A stretch of 64,000 bases of DNA, taken from the NCBI RefSeq assembly GCF_003667545.1, contig NZ_RCUV01000005.1:273197-337196 (forward strand), in the 5' to 3' direction. Both the position numbers and the translations under genes were made by a program. Below, piece after piece: positions 19,216-26,092 of this stretch; position 1 is the stretch's first letter; every line of letters starts with the position of its first letter. This stretch comes from Mycetocola manganoxydans (GTDB lineage Bacteria; Actinomycetota; Actinomycetes; Actinomycetales; Microbacteriaceae). Under the pieces are notes generated by a model. The model made no database searches and was not told the origin of the DNA. It was given only the letters and a program-made list of their open reading frames with translations.

Positions 19216-20391
19216 ATGAAAGCACTCACCTGGCAAGGAAAACGCTCCGTCTCCGTCAATACCGTCCCTGACCCGACGATCGAGAAGCCCACGGATGTCG
19301 TCATCCGCGTGACATCTGCCGCGATCTGCGGGTCAGACCTTCACCTGTACGAAACTCTGGGCCCGTTCCTCAACAAGGGCGACGTGCTCGGTCACGAGAC
19401 GATGGGCGTGGTCGAAGAGGTCGGCTCACAGGTCACGCGCCTCGCCCCAGGCGACCGGGTCGTCATTCCGTTCGTCATCGCCTGCGGCGACTGCTACATG
19501 TGCTCGCGGGGTCTCCACTCCCAGTGCGAGACGACGCAGAACACCGATCAGGGAACGGGCGCCACTCTCTACGGTTTCAGTGAACTGTACGGCTCTGTTC
19601 CTGGTGGTCAGGCGGAGCGGATGCGGGTCCCGCTGGCGGACTTCAACGCGACCAAGGTCGGACACGAACTGCCTGACGACCGCTACCTGTTCCTCAGTGA
19701 CATCCTGCCCACGGCCTGGCAGGGTGTGCAGTACGCCGATCTTCCCGATGATGGGACCCTGATCGTGATGGGACTTGGGCCTGTCGGTCAGTTCGCGAGC
19801 AGGATCGGGCGACACCTCGGGCATCGCGTGCTCGCCGTCGAACCCGTCGCCGAGCGTCGTGAAATGGCCGAGCGTTACGGCATCGAGACGTTCGACCTGA
19901 CCGACGACGTCGTCGAACGGTTGCGCGACGCCACCGACGGCCGTGGAGCGGACTCCGTCGTCGAGGCGGTGGGAATGGAAGCCCACGGAAGCCCCGGGGC
20001 GACTCTCGCCCAGAACGCTGTCGGCCTGCTGCCGGACGGCATCGCGAAGAAGCTCATGAACACCGCCGGTGTCGACCGCCTCGAGGCCCTGTACAACTCG
20101 TTCGATTCGGTCCGCCGGGGCGGAACGGTGTCCCTGAGCGGCGTGTACGCCGGCGAGGCTGACCCGATCCCCATGAAGTCCCTGTTCGACAAGCAAGTGT
20201 CGATCCGGATGGGCCAGTGCAACGTCCAGCGCTGGCGCGACGAGCTGCTCCCCCTCGTCGAGGACCCGTCCGATCCGCTCGGCGTCGAGGATCTCGTCTC
20301 ACACAGGGTGCCGCTCGACAAGGCGCCCGAGATGTACGACCTGTTCCAGAAGAAGGAGAACGGCTGCATCAAGGTGGTGCTCAAGCCGTAA
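19216..20391 (+). CDS. Zinc-dependent alcohol dehydrogenase (formaldehyde dehydrogenase-like)
   Basis: 391 residues. The catalytic zinc site is built from CGSDLHLYE and GHETMGVVEEVG; the structural zinc cysteines are in CGDCYMCSRGLHSQCE. The Rossmann motif is GLGPVGQFASRIG. An insertion between the nucleotide-binding and catalytic parts (about residues 250-300) resembles glutathione-independent formaldehyde dehydrogenases. It should oxidise an alcohol or aldehyde adduct with NAD(P); the substrate is not determined. A long inverted repeat follows the gene. Confidence 0.88.
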   Translation: MKALTWQGKRSVSVNTVPDPTIEKPTDVVIRVTSAAICGSDLHLYETLGPFLNKGDVLGHETMGVVEEVGSQVTRLAPGDRVVIPFVIACGDCYMCSRGLHSQCETTQNTDQGTGATLYGFSELYGSVPGGQAERMRVPLADFNATKVGHELPDDRYLFLSDILPTAWQGVQYADLPDDGTLIVMGLGPVGQFASRIGRHLGHRVLAVEPVAERREMAERYGIETFDLTDDVVERLRDATDGRGADSVVEAVGMEAHGSPGATLAQNAVGLLPDGIAKKLMNTAGVDRLEALYNSFDSVRRGGTVSLSGVYAGEADPIPMKSLFDKQVSIRMGQCNVQRWRDELLPLVEDPSDPLGVEDLVSHRVPLDKAPEMYDLFQKKENGCIKVVLKP

Positions 20392-20411
20392 CTGGCCGCG
20401 TTTTCATCCGT

Positions 20412-20453
20412 TGCGGTCGGATTCACCCGGTATGCCGCGTGAATCCGACCGCA
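20412..20453. terminator. Bidirectional terminator-like inverted repeat
   Basis: TGCGGTCGGATTCAC and GTGAATCCGACCGCA form a perfect 15-bp stem, with a further CGG/CCG pairing inside. It lies between the convergent ends of the alcohol dehydrogenase and DUF1304 genes. Neither side has a T-run, so termination is inferred from position and stability. Confidence 0.55.
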
Positions 20454-20466
20454 GTGAGTGAACTCG

Positions 20467-20871
20467 TCAGGTGAAGGCCATCGCAATGAGGGCGATGAGC
20501 GGCGGGATGCCCTGCGACAGCGCTCCCCCGATACCGGATCCGCGTTCGCGACCCAGTGACATCCGGTCCGCGATGAGGAGAACGACCCCGGACAGGAAGA
20601 GGATGGTGCACAGGTAAAAAACCAGTGCCCGCCCGACGTCGACCGAACCTGTGGCCCACAGGAAGACTCCAGCGATGAGACCGCAGGCGAGGAAAAGGTT
20701 GTAGAAACCGACGCCGAACGCCCAGAGCCGGATCGCGGGAACGTCGGCTGCCGGTATCGCGAAGATGCGCGAGTGAACGGCGGGGCGGCTGATCAGCAGC
20801 GACTCCCAGACGAAGACGAGAACGTGCAGGCCCGCGGTCAGCAGGGCGAACGCCCAGACGACGACGATCAT
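20467..20871 (-). CDS. DUF1304 family small membrane protein
   Basis: 134 residues with four predicted membrane helices. Features of the family are GLHVLVFVWES near the N-terminus, GFYNLFLACGLIAG and LFLSGVVLLIAD. Function is unknown. Its ATG overlaps the stop of the upstream cupin gene (ATGA), so the two are co-translated. Confidence 0.82.
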   Translation of the reverse strand: MIVVVWAFALLTAGLHVLVFVWESLLISRPAVHSRIFAIPAADVPAIRLWAFGVGFYNLFLACGLIAGVFLWATGSVDVGRALVFYLCTILFLSGVVLLIADRMSLGRERGSGIGGALSQGIPPLIALIAMAFT

Positions 20872-21332
20872 GGCACGGCCTTCATGTTCTCGAGGGTGAC
20901 GTCGTGACGTCCGAGCACGTCTCCGATGTCACGGAGGACCTCATCGACCGGCTTGCCGCGCGGCACCGATGCGTCGAGGTCGGCGTGGAAGCGGCCCATT
21001 CCGCCGGTGAGGCTGAACACGAGGAACCTGACCGTCGGGGTGAGCACGGTGAAGGTGTGCAGTGCACGGGGAGGGATCGCGACCGACGAGCCTGGATCCA
21101 ATTCGAAACTCTCCCCATCGACGAATACGAGCATGCGTCCGTCAAGCACGTAGTAGCTCTTGCCCCAGCCCGTCCGATGCAGCGGAGTGGGATCCATTTT
21201 CGGCGCGATGATCTCGAAGATCTCGTATCCGTCGTCGGTGTGCTCGCCGCCGACGACAACGGTCAGCGTGGCATCCGGAGCGTGCAATTGCCTGCCGGTA
21301 CCCGCGTGCCTGAAGTGGGTCGTGTGGTTCAT
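20868..21332 (-). CDS. Cupin domain protein
   Basis: 154 residues from the ATG giving MNHTTHFRHAG. A single beta-barrel cupin domain is recognisable by LHRTGWGKSYYVLDGRMLVFVDGE and PGSSVAIPPRALHTFTV, with possible metal-binding histidines and glutamate partly replaced. The frame runs open upstream through the promoter region, which I consider non-coding. It is paired with DUF1304 and divergent from the LuxR-type regulator, which could control it. Substrate unknown. Confidence 0.8.
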   Translation of the reverse strand: MNHTTHFRHAGTGRQLHAPDATLTVVVGGEHTDDGYEIFEIIAPKMDPTPLHRTGWGKSYYVLDGRMLVFVDGESFELDPGSSVAIPPRALHTFTVLTPTVRFLVFSLTGGMGRFHADLDASVPRGKPVDEVLRDIGDVLGRHDVTLENMKAVP

Positions 21333-21419
21333 GGCCGCAACGTTAGAAGCGGGATGCGCAGGCGTCGATCCCAGAAATCGGGGAATGACGGCGACGTGCC
21401 GCGGTGGGATACTTTCGTC

Positions 21420-22466
21420 ATGTGGGAGGAACGAGCCTACGCAGCACGCCGGGAAATCGCGGGCCTGGCAGCATCCGGACTGGGCGTGAGCGACCTGCAC
21501 GCCGAGGCCATCCGGGTCATCGACCGCGACGTGAAAACGGAGTTGACCTGCTGGGCGACGCTGGATCCGGAGTCGCTCGTCATCAGTGCGATGACCAGCA
21601 GTGAGGTCCGGGTTCCTGTCGAATACGAACCGCTGCTCGCGAACGCGGAACTCTCGCCTGACGAGACGCACAGCTTCGCCGCGATGGCTCGACGTGCGGA
21701 ACTGCTGACCCGGTTCTCCGACTATCCCCGGAACGATCGGGACCGGAGCAGGCGATACCGGAACGTGTGGCGTCCTCTCGGTGTCGAGCAGGAAGTTCGC
21801 GTGCTCTTCACAGCGGATGGCACCACCTGGGGTGCCGCTGGGCTAGTGCGGTCAGGCCTGGTCTTCTCAGACCGGGAGGTGGAGTATCTCGGCGCCGTTG
21901 CGCCGGCCATTGGTGCTGCAACCCGGCTGGCCGTTCGCTCCGAGATCTCGAACAGACTGGCAACGGGGCAGCCGGCGATCGTCATCGTCAGTGACTCCGG
22001 GAACATCCGTTCCGCCACTGGCTCTGCGAGGGAGTGGCAGGAGCGGTTGAACGCCCTGGAGCCAGGGTGGTTCGTCGCGATGATGCACGTCATGGTCGCA
22101 GGAGTGCGGAACACGCACGCTGGTGTCTTCCGGGCGCGGATCCGCGACGGTCGGGGGCAGTGGGCGCTCCTCCAAGCCAGCGCACTCATCGGCGGTGGCG
22201 CCGACGCGGTCGCGGTCTCCATCGATCCTGCGGCCGGTGAGCAGCTCACCACCCTGTTGTTCGCAGCATATGGGCTGTCGCCTCGGGAACGGGATGTCTG
22301 CCGCGAAGTGATCGCTGGGCATTCCACCGCGGACATCGCCGGCAATCTCTTCGTCTCGCAGAACACCGTGCAGGACCATCTGAAGTCTGCATTCGCGAAG
22401 GTCGGTGTCCGAAGCAGAGGTGAGCTCGTCGCTCGGCTGCAGCCGCGTCCCGCCGAGCGGGCTTAA
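21420..22466 (+). CDS. LuxR-type transcriptional regulator
   Basis: 348 residues. The C-terminal HTH of the LuxR/NarL type is clear: GLSPRERDVCREVIAGHSTADIAGNLFVSQNTVQDHLKSAF (split across about residues 284-325). The N-terminal two thirds resemble a GAF-like sensor (FTADGTTWGAAGLVRSG) and contain no receiver aspartate pattern, so control by a small ligand is more likely than phosphorylation. It is divergent from the cupin/DUF1304 pair across 87 nt, making those its obvious candidate targets. A strong terminator follows. Confidence 0.88.
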   Translation: MWEERAYAARREIAGLAASGLGVSDLHAEAIRVIDRDVKTELTCWATLDPESLVISAMTSSEVRVPVEYEPLLANAELSPDETHSFAAMARRAELLTRFSDYPRNDRDRSRRYRNVWRPLGVEQEVRVLFTADGTTWGAAGLVRSGLVFSDREVEYLGAVAPAIGAATRLAVRSEISNRLATGQPAIVIVSDSGNIRSATGSAREWQERLNALEPGWFVAMMHVMVAGVRNTHAGVFRARIRDGRGQWALLQASALIGGGADAVAVSIDPAAGEQLTTLLFAAYGLSPRERDVCREVIAGHSTADIAGNLFVSQNTVQDHLKSAFAKVGVRSRGELVARLQPRPAERA

Positions 22467-22471
22467 CGACA

Positions 22472-22502
22472 GAAGCCCGGACTCTTCAGTCCGGGCTTCT
22501 TT
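22472..22502 (+). terminator. Intrinsic terminator after the LuxR gene
   Basis: AGAAGCCCGGACT pairs with AGTCCGGGCTTCT (13 bp) around a CTTC loop, followed by TTCTG. It begins 6 nt after the stop codon. Confidence 0.85.
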
Positions 22503-22505
22503 CTG

Positions 22506-22577
22506 TGAGCGATACTGGGATCGAACCAGCGACCTCTTCCGTGTCAGGGAAGCGCGCTACCGCTGCGCCAATCGCTC
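22506..22577 (-). tRNA. tRNA-Val (GAC)
   Basis: The minus strand folds into a cloverleaf with the 7-bp acceptor stem GAGCGAT/ATCGCTC, D arm GGCGCAGCGGTAGCGC, anticodon stem-loop CTTCC-CTGACAC-GGAAG with anticodon GAC, and T arm GCTGGTTCGATCCCAGT. The discriminator base is A. CCA is not encoded. Confidence 0.95.
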
Positions 22578-22612
22578 ATGCTACGTGCCATGCTAATTCA
22601 GTTTTGAGTGTG

Positions 22613-22683
22613 AGGTGGCGACGGGATTCGAACCCGTGTGGACGGCTTTGCAGGCCGCTGCCTCGCCTCTCGGCCACGCCACC
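22613..22683 (-). tRNA. tRNA-Cys (GCA)
   Basis: 71-nt cloverleaf on the minus strand: acceptor GGTGGCG/CGCCACC, anticodon stem-loop GCGGC-CTGCAAA-GCCGT with anticodon GCA, T loop GGTTCGAATCC, discriminator U as expected for tRNA-Cys. It is 35 nt upstream of tRNA-Val(GAC), probably in one transcript. Confidence 0.95.
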
Positions 22684-22736
22684 GCGTGTGGTTGCCCACA
22701 TGCCGTGGTCAACCCTAAGGCTAACCCCAACACTCG

Positions 22737-22808
22737 AGCGGATGACGAGATTCGAACTCGCGACCCTCACCTTGGCAAGGTGATGCGCTACCACTGCGCC
22801 ACATCCGC
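22737..22808 (-). tRNA. tRNA-Gly (GCC)
   Basis: Minus-strand cloverleaf: acceptor GCGGATG paired with CATCCGC, anticodon stem-loop TCACC-TTGCCAA-GGTGA with anticodon GCC, T loop AGTTCGAATCT, discriminator U. It is the first gene of a Gly-Cys-Val tRNA transcript and has a promoter-like sequence upstream. Confidence 0.95.
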
Positions 22809-22837
22809 ATTTGCTCGCATTCCTGCGTGCTTGAAAG

Positions 22838-22866
22838 ACTCTACTTGATGAACTGCTGAGAAACAA
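22838..22866 (-). promoter_or_regulatory. Candidate promoter for the Gly-Cys-Val tRNA transcript
   Basis: On the minus strand TTGTTT and TAGAGT are separated by exactly 17 nt. The -10 hexamer is about 30 nt upstream of the tRNA-Gly 5' end, a normal distance for a short tRNA leader. Confidence 0.5.
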
Positions 22867-22949
22867 AATCGAGTTACGGCCGTGTCATTCATCGCCGGAA
22901 AGACGCGAAAACGGATGCCACGTGGTTCGCGAGGCCTCTCCGGTTCCGG

Positions 22950-22955
22950 TACGAT
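22950..22955 (+). promoter_or_regulatory. Candidate -10 (TACGAT) for tRNA-Val (CAC)
   Basis: TACGAT fits TANNNT and lies about 38 nt upstream of the tRNA. The -35 region (TTCGCG at 18-nt spacing) is weak. Confidence 0.35.
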
Positions 22956-22993
22956 GAGACGTCGTTGTGAACCGTTTTCGGTTCTCGACGGAT

Positions 22994-23066
22994 GGGCGAT
23001 TGGCGCAGTTGGTAGCGCGCTTCCTTCACACGGAAGAGGTCATCGGTTCGAGTCCGGTATCGCCCA
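22994..23066 (+). tRNA. tRNA-Val (CAC)
   Basis: 73-nt cloverleaf: acceptor GGGCGAT/ATCGCCC, D arm GGCGCAGTTGGTAGCGC, anticodon stem-loop CTTCC-TTCACAC-GGAAG with anticodon CAC, T arm with GGTTCGAGTCC, discriminator A. CCA is encoded directly after it. It is divergent from the other three tRNA genes and closely resembles tRNA-Val(GAC) in its D and anticodon arms. Confidence 0.96.
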
Positions 23067-23071
23067 CCATG

Positions 23072-23099
23072 AAGGCCCGCAGGCACCTGCGGGCCTTTC
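23072..23099 (+). terminator. Intrinsic terminator after tRNA-Val (CAC)
   Basis: AAGGCCCGCAGG and CCTGCGGGCCTT form a 12-bp stem with a 2-nt centre (effectively a slightly larger loop), followed by TTC. It starts 6 nt after the tRNA. Confidence 0.8.
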
Positions 23100-23124
23100 G
23101 CCGTTCCCGGCTCGGTACGGGCTC

Positions 23125-23335
23125 TCAGGCGCCGGTCGAGATCTTCACGACGACGGAATTCGAGGCCGCACCGCGCAACCGGCTGGCCGCCCGGATCGCC
23201 TTGTAGCGGAGCCCGTACTTACGCTCGAGCGCTTCGTCGATCGCGACGCGGCTGTCTGCATCCGTCAGTACCTCTGCGCGGCCCGGTGTCGCTGTGTTGG
23301 ATTCGACGTTTCCCCGAACGTCACTGTCAACCCAG
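23125..23335 (-). pseudogene. C-terminal remnant of a PPOX-class F420-dependent oxidoreductase-like gene
   Basis: One minus-strand frame ending in TGA reads like the C-terminus of an Rv2061/TIGR03666-type PPOX-fold protein: GRAEVLTDADSRVAIDEALE, then RKYGLRYKAIRAASRLRG, then VVVKISTGA before the stop. About 70 codons remain. Upstream this frame runs into the 3' end of the ScyD-like gene in another frame and no start codon or cofactor-binding N-terminus is present. I read it as the leftover of a gene truncated when its 5' part was lost. It is not in any annotated reading frame of its neighbours. Confidence 0.65.
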
Positions 23336-24487
23336 GTAGGACTTCATCCATTTGCCCTTGAGGCTGACCTTCACGACCTTGCCGATCGCCTGTGGGCCCT
23401 CCGCGCCCATGACGAAGGCATCCTTCGTCAGATAGATCGACCTGCCCGACAGCTCGATCGCGGCGGGCGAGGTCACCGGGAACGATGCCACAGCCTGTTT
23501 GCTCCACGGCAGGACCACCGAGACCTGACCGGTGCCGTCGGGGCCGCCGAACATCTCCGCCACGAACACCACGCCGGTCTTCTGCGAGACAGCGAGACCT
23601 GTCGCACCCACGAATCCGGTCGCATGGGTCACAACCTTGCCGTTCCACGGGTTGACCTTGTAGACCATGCCACGCATTCCGAGGCTCGCGTCTTCAGGAC
23701 CGCCAGGGAGCGCGGTGACATACAGCCACCCACCTGGTCCCACCTCGACATCCGTCGGCACTGGTTCGAACCGGTAACCATACCCGACGGCGCACTCGGG
23801 GAATCCCGCCTGCTCAGCGAGTTCAGCGCTGATGGTGATCGGTGGCATCGGCGGAAGCACGGCGACAGTCGAGATCCTGCCCTTGTGCCCGACCTTGATG
23901 ATGGCGTTCATCCCGGCGTCTGCGATGTAGACCCCGTCCTTGAGTGCCAGGGACGCATACGCGTGGGTATCGAGGATGCCGGTGTAACTGGCAGCGCCGA
24001 ATGGCCCGTTGGGATCGAACTGAGATGCGCACGACTCCGGCAGGTCGGTGAATCCATACGTGTTGACGCCGTCAGGGTTCACGCGGTCTTCAAAGGCGCG
24101 GAGATCTGCCACCGCCGTCGGAGCGCCGCGCTTCGTGATCCTCATCAGCGTCGCGCGCGAGTGTGCTTCATCCTGTGATGCCTGCACGTAATAGACGGTG
24201 TCGCCTCGGGTGCTGACCGCGCCGATCTCGTCGCCGTTCCCGCTCGCGATGGTCGTGGACGAGCCGCGCGGAGGGACCTTGGTCAGGACGCCGGAGAAGT
24301 TCTGGGTCACATAGGCGTTTCCGCGGTGATCGACGTCGAGCGACAGGGGGCTGAGTAGTCCGTCTGCGATCACTCGTTCGCTGATGCTGACCGGTGGTTT
24401 TCCACCGTGGGCGGATGCCGGCGCTGCGATCGCGACGGTCGCGATCACGGCTGCGCACACCGTCGCCGACAGGGTCGTGCTTTTCAC
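23327..24487 (-). CDS. ScyD/ScyE family secreted beta-propeller protein
   Basis: 386 residues with a Sec signal peptide (MKSTTLSATVCAAVIATVAIAAPASA, cleavage after about residue 26) and a chain of repeats of the NHL/SMP-30 propeller type (LSLDVDHRGNAYVTQNFSGVLTKV; VGPGGWLYVTALPGGPEDA). It resembles ScyD/ScyE, named from cyanobacterial scytonemin clusters, but the family is widespread and no scytonemin genes are here. Function is unknown. AGGAGT upstream of the ATG supports this start. Its 3' end abuts the PPOX remnant. Confidence 0.82.
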   Translation of the reverse strand: MKSTTLSATVCAAVIATVAIAAPASAHGGKPPVSISERVIADGLLSPLSLDVDHRGNAYVTQNFSGVLTKVPPRGSSTTIASGNGDEIGAVSTRGDTVYYVQASQDEAHSRATLMRITKRGAPTAVADLRAFEDRVNPDGVNTYGFTDLPESCASQFDPNGPFGAASYTGILDTHAYASLALKDGVYIADAGMNAIIKVGHKGRISTVAVLPPMPPITISAELAEQAGFPECAVGYGYRFEPVPTDVEVGPGGWLYVTALPGGPEDASLGMRGMVYKVNPWNGKVVTHATGFVGATGLAVSQKTGVVFVAEMFGGPDGTGQVSVVLPWSKQAVASFPVTSPAAIELSGRSIYLTKDAFVMGAEGPQAIGKVVKVSLKGKWMKSYLG

Positions 24488-24673
24488 TCTGTACTCCTTT
24501 GTCAGATGAATTGGACAGAGGAGTCAGGATGCTGCCGCCCGCGTCCTGCGGTATCTACCGCACCGCAGAGGAGATTTCCCGTGGACCAAGCATGAGGATT
24601 CCTCAGGTTTGCAGCACGCTACTCAGGAATGCCGGACCTGTCGAGCCCCGCCAAGGAGGAAATCAGAGCGGAT

Positions 24674-25345
24674 TCAGTCGATGTAGGTCGTGGTGACGAG
24701 AATCGCCCGGTGGTCGGACGCGCCGCGCGGCAGCGTCTTGACGTCGTCCATGCCCATGTTGACGCTCGTCACGAAGTCGAAGTGACCCCGGAAAATCTTG
24801 TACCTCGAGTACGTGCGCTCGTTGCTCAGGGAGAGCTCGTAGCCCATCTCGGTGATCCTGCGTCGCAGGTTGTTCTTGAAGATCGGGTAATTGAAGTCAC
24901 CCACCATGACGGTTGGGATGCCTTCCGCGAGGCTGTGCAGCTCACTGTGCGCCGTCTTGATCTGCTTGCGACGAAGCGAATTCAGCGCTGTGAGGGGTGC
25001 GGCGTGGAACGAGGCGACGAGCATCTCGCGCCCCGCTTCCCTATCGAACAGTTTCGTGGCGATGAGTCGTTCGTTCGCGGGCGAGAAAAGCATGTCGTGC
25101 ATGGATTTCTTCAGTTCGAAAGCCGTCGTCGTGATGGCGTCGAACCGGTCCTGGTTGTAGTAGATCGCGAGCCCCAGGCGGTTGGCGCGGGTCGAGTCGG
25201 CCAGCCGCAGGTTGCCGACGGTCTCGGGCAGAAGCTCACTGTCGGCTTCCTGGAGGCACAGGACATCGGCCTCGTAGAGGGTTTCCAGACCGGTGAGTTC
25301 GGCGCTTGCTGCGTGCTTGCGCAGGTTGTAGCTGATGATTCTGAT
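24674..25345 (-). CDS. Endonuclease/exonuclease/phosphatase family protein, probable ATC start
   Basis: About 223 residues of EEP fold. Motifs are RIISYNLRKH (Asn), VLCLQEAD (Glu), VMVGDFNYP (Asp/Asn) and the terminal GASDHRAIL (Asp/His), so the metal-dependent phosphodiesterase site looks complete. The fold begins right at ATC-AGA-ATC-ATC, preceded by GGGGAG at 5 nt. One base change would give the ATG expected for this family. No ATG, GTG or TTG lies in frame before the upstream gene; the nearest is GTG 25465, inside the toxin gene and lacking a ribosome site. Substrate (DNA or small molecule) unknown. Confidence 0.8.
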   Translation of the reverse strand: MRIISYNLRKHAASAELTGLETLYEADVLCLQEADSELLPETVGNLRLADSTRANRLGLAIYYNQDRFDAITTTAFELKKSMHDMLFSPANERLIATKLFDREAGREMLVASFHAAPLTALNSLRRKQIKTAHSELHSLAEGIPTVMVGDFNYPIFKNNLRRRITEMGYELSLSNERTYSRYKIFRGHFDFVTSVNMGMDDVKTLPRGASDHRAILVTTTYID

Positions 25346-25377
25346 GAGGACTCCCCGTCCGAACAGTCGATTCCGAA

Positions 25378-25383
25378 ATTCTA
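25378..25383 (-). promoter_or_regulatory. Candidate -10 (TAGAAT) for the EEP gene
   Basis: TAGAAT lies in the short gap between the toxin gene and the EEP gene. A start about 7 nt downstream would give a leader of roughly 25 nt containing GGGGAG, supporting translation from the ATC codon rather than from further upstream. Confidence 0.4.
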
Positions 25384-25406
25384 CCGCCGCTCCGGCCCGT
25401 TGTGGA

Positions 25407-25943
25407 TCAGCGCCAACCGTATCGACGTCCCAGAGCGTGCGCGACGCGGGCGAATTGAGCTTCACCGAGGGCGGCTGCCTCCCGACGCATGCCGTCGGGA
25501 TGCACCTCGAAAATACGATCGATGCCCACCCAGCTCGGGCGGCCCTGAACGTCCCAGTTCCCACTGCCGATCGACACGAAGTCCACGTCCTCGGTCCCGT
25601 GCGGTTTACTCGTCAGTTGCACGGCGACACACGAGCCGTTCGGTCGGGTGGCGACGATGAGCACCGGGCGGTCCTTGCCTCTGCCATCCTTCTCCTCGTA
25701 CGGGACCCAGGTCCAGACGATCTCGCCGGGATCCGGGTTTCCATCCGTCGACGGGACATAGGACATCCGGACCCGGCCGACCGTGCCAGGTTCGATCTCC
25801 CGAGTCGCGTGAGAGCCGGAGCGACCAGCCTCAGCGTCGCTCGCTGTCGACGGAGAGTGCTGAGCATCGCGCGGCGTCGATGTTTGTCCCGAGCGCAGCA
25901 GCGCCGTCAGAACTGAGCGGACCATTTTGCCGACGGATGCCAT
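25407..25943 (-). CDS. PemK/MazF-type toxin-like protein without adjacent antitoxin
   Basis: About 178 residues. A low-complexity Ser/Thr-rich N-terminal region (about 1-60) precedes a PemK/MazF-type SH3-like barrel: GTVGRVRMSYVP, GEIVWTWVPYEEKDGRGKDRPVLIVA and VAVQLTSKPH. The family usually consists of mRNA interferases, but a long N-terminal extension and the absence of an antitoxin gene on either side are atypical; such singletons are common in Micrococcales. ATG 25943 (MASVGKMV) is preferred over an earlier start; MVRSVL six codons later is possible. Confidence 0.75.
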   Translation of the reverse strand: MASVGKMVRSVLTALLRSGQTSTPRDAQHSPSTASDAEAGRSGSHATREIEPGTVGRVRMSYVPSTDGNPDPGEIVWTWVPYEEKDGRGKDRPVLIVATRPNGSCVAVQLTSKPHGTEDVDFVSIGSGNWDVQGRPSWVGIDRIFEVHPDGMRREAAALGEAQFARVAHALGRRYGWR

Positions 25944-26042
25944 GGTGTCGCCTCTTTCTGTCCACGGGGACGCGCCGTCACGCACGCGGTCGGACGCCGC
26001 TCATCCTAACCCCGCCGCAACAGCACCCCGTGAACGACGGAA

Positions 26043-26070
26043 CGGGATGCCACCCGAAGGCGGCATCCCG
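26043..26070 (-). terminator. Terminator-like hairpin after amt
   Basis: CGGGATGCC pairs with GGCATCCCG (9 bp, extendable through GCC/GGC) just after the ammonium transporter stop. On the transcript TTCC follows, so the U-run is weak. Confidence 0.55.
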
Positions 26071-26092
26071 ATCTGTCGGTGTGCTTCGAAGG

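Noticed and set aside
22505..22866. Small open frames over the tRNA cluster
   Set aside because: They are translations of tRNA genes (for example containing GFEPVWTALQ-like text) and not proteins.
22467..23330. Integrative element at the tRNA genes
   Set aside because: No integrase, no attachment-site duplication of a tRNA 3' end and no foreign composition were seen; only the PPOX remnant hints at change.
23265..23648. 127-codon frame beginning within the ScyD-like gene
   Set aside because: Out-of-frame shadow; the PPOX-like text lies in a different frame and lacks a start.
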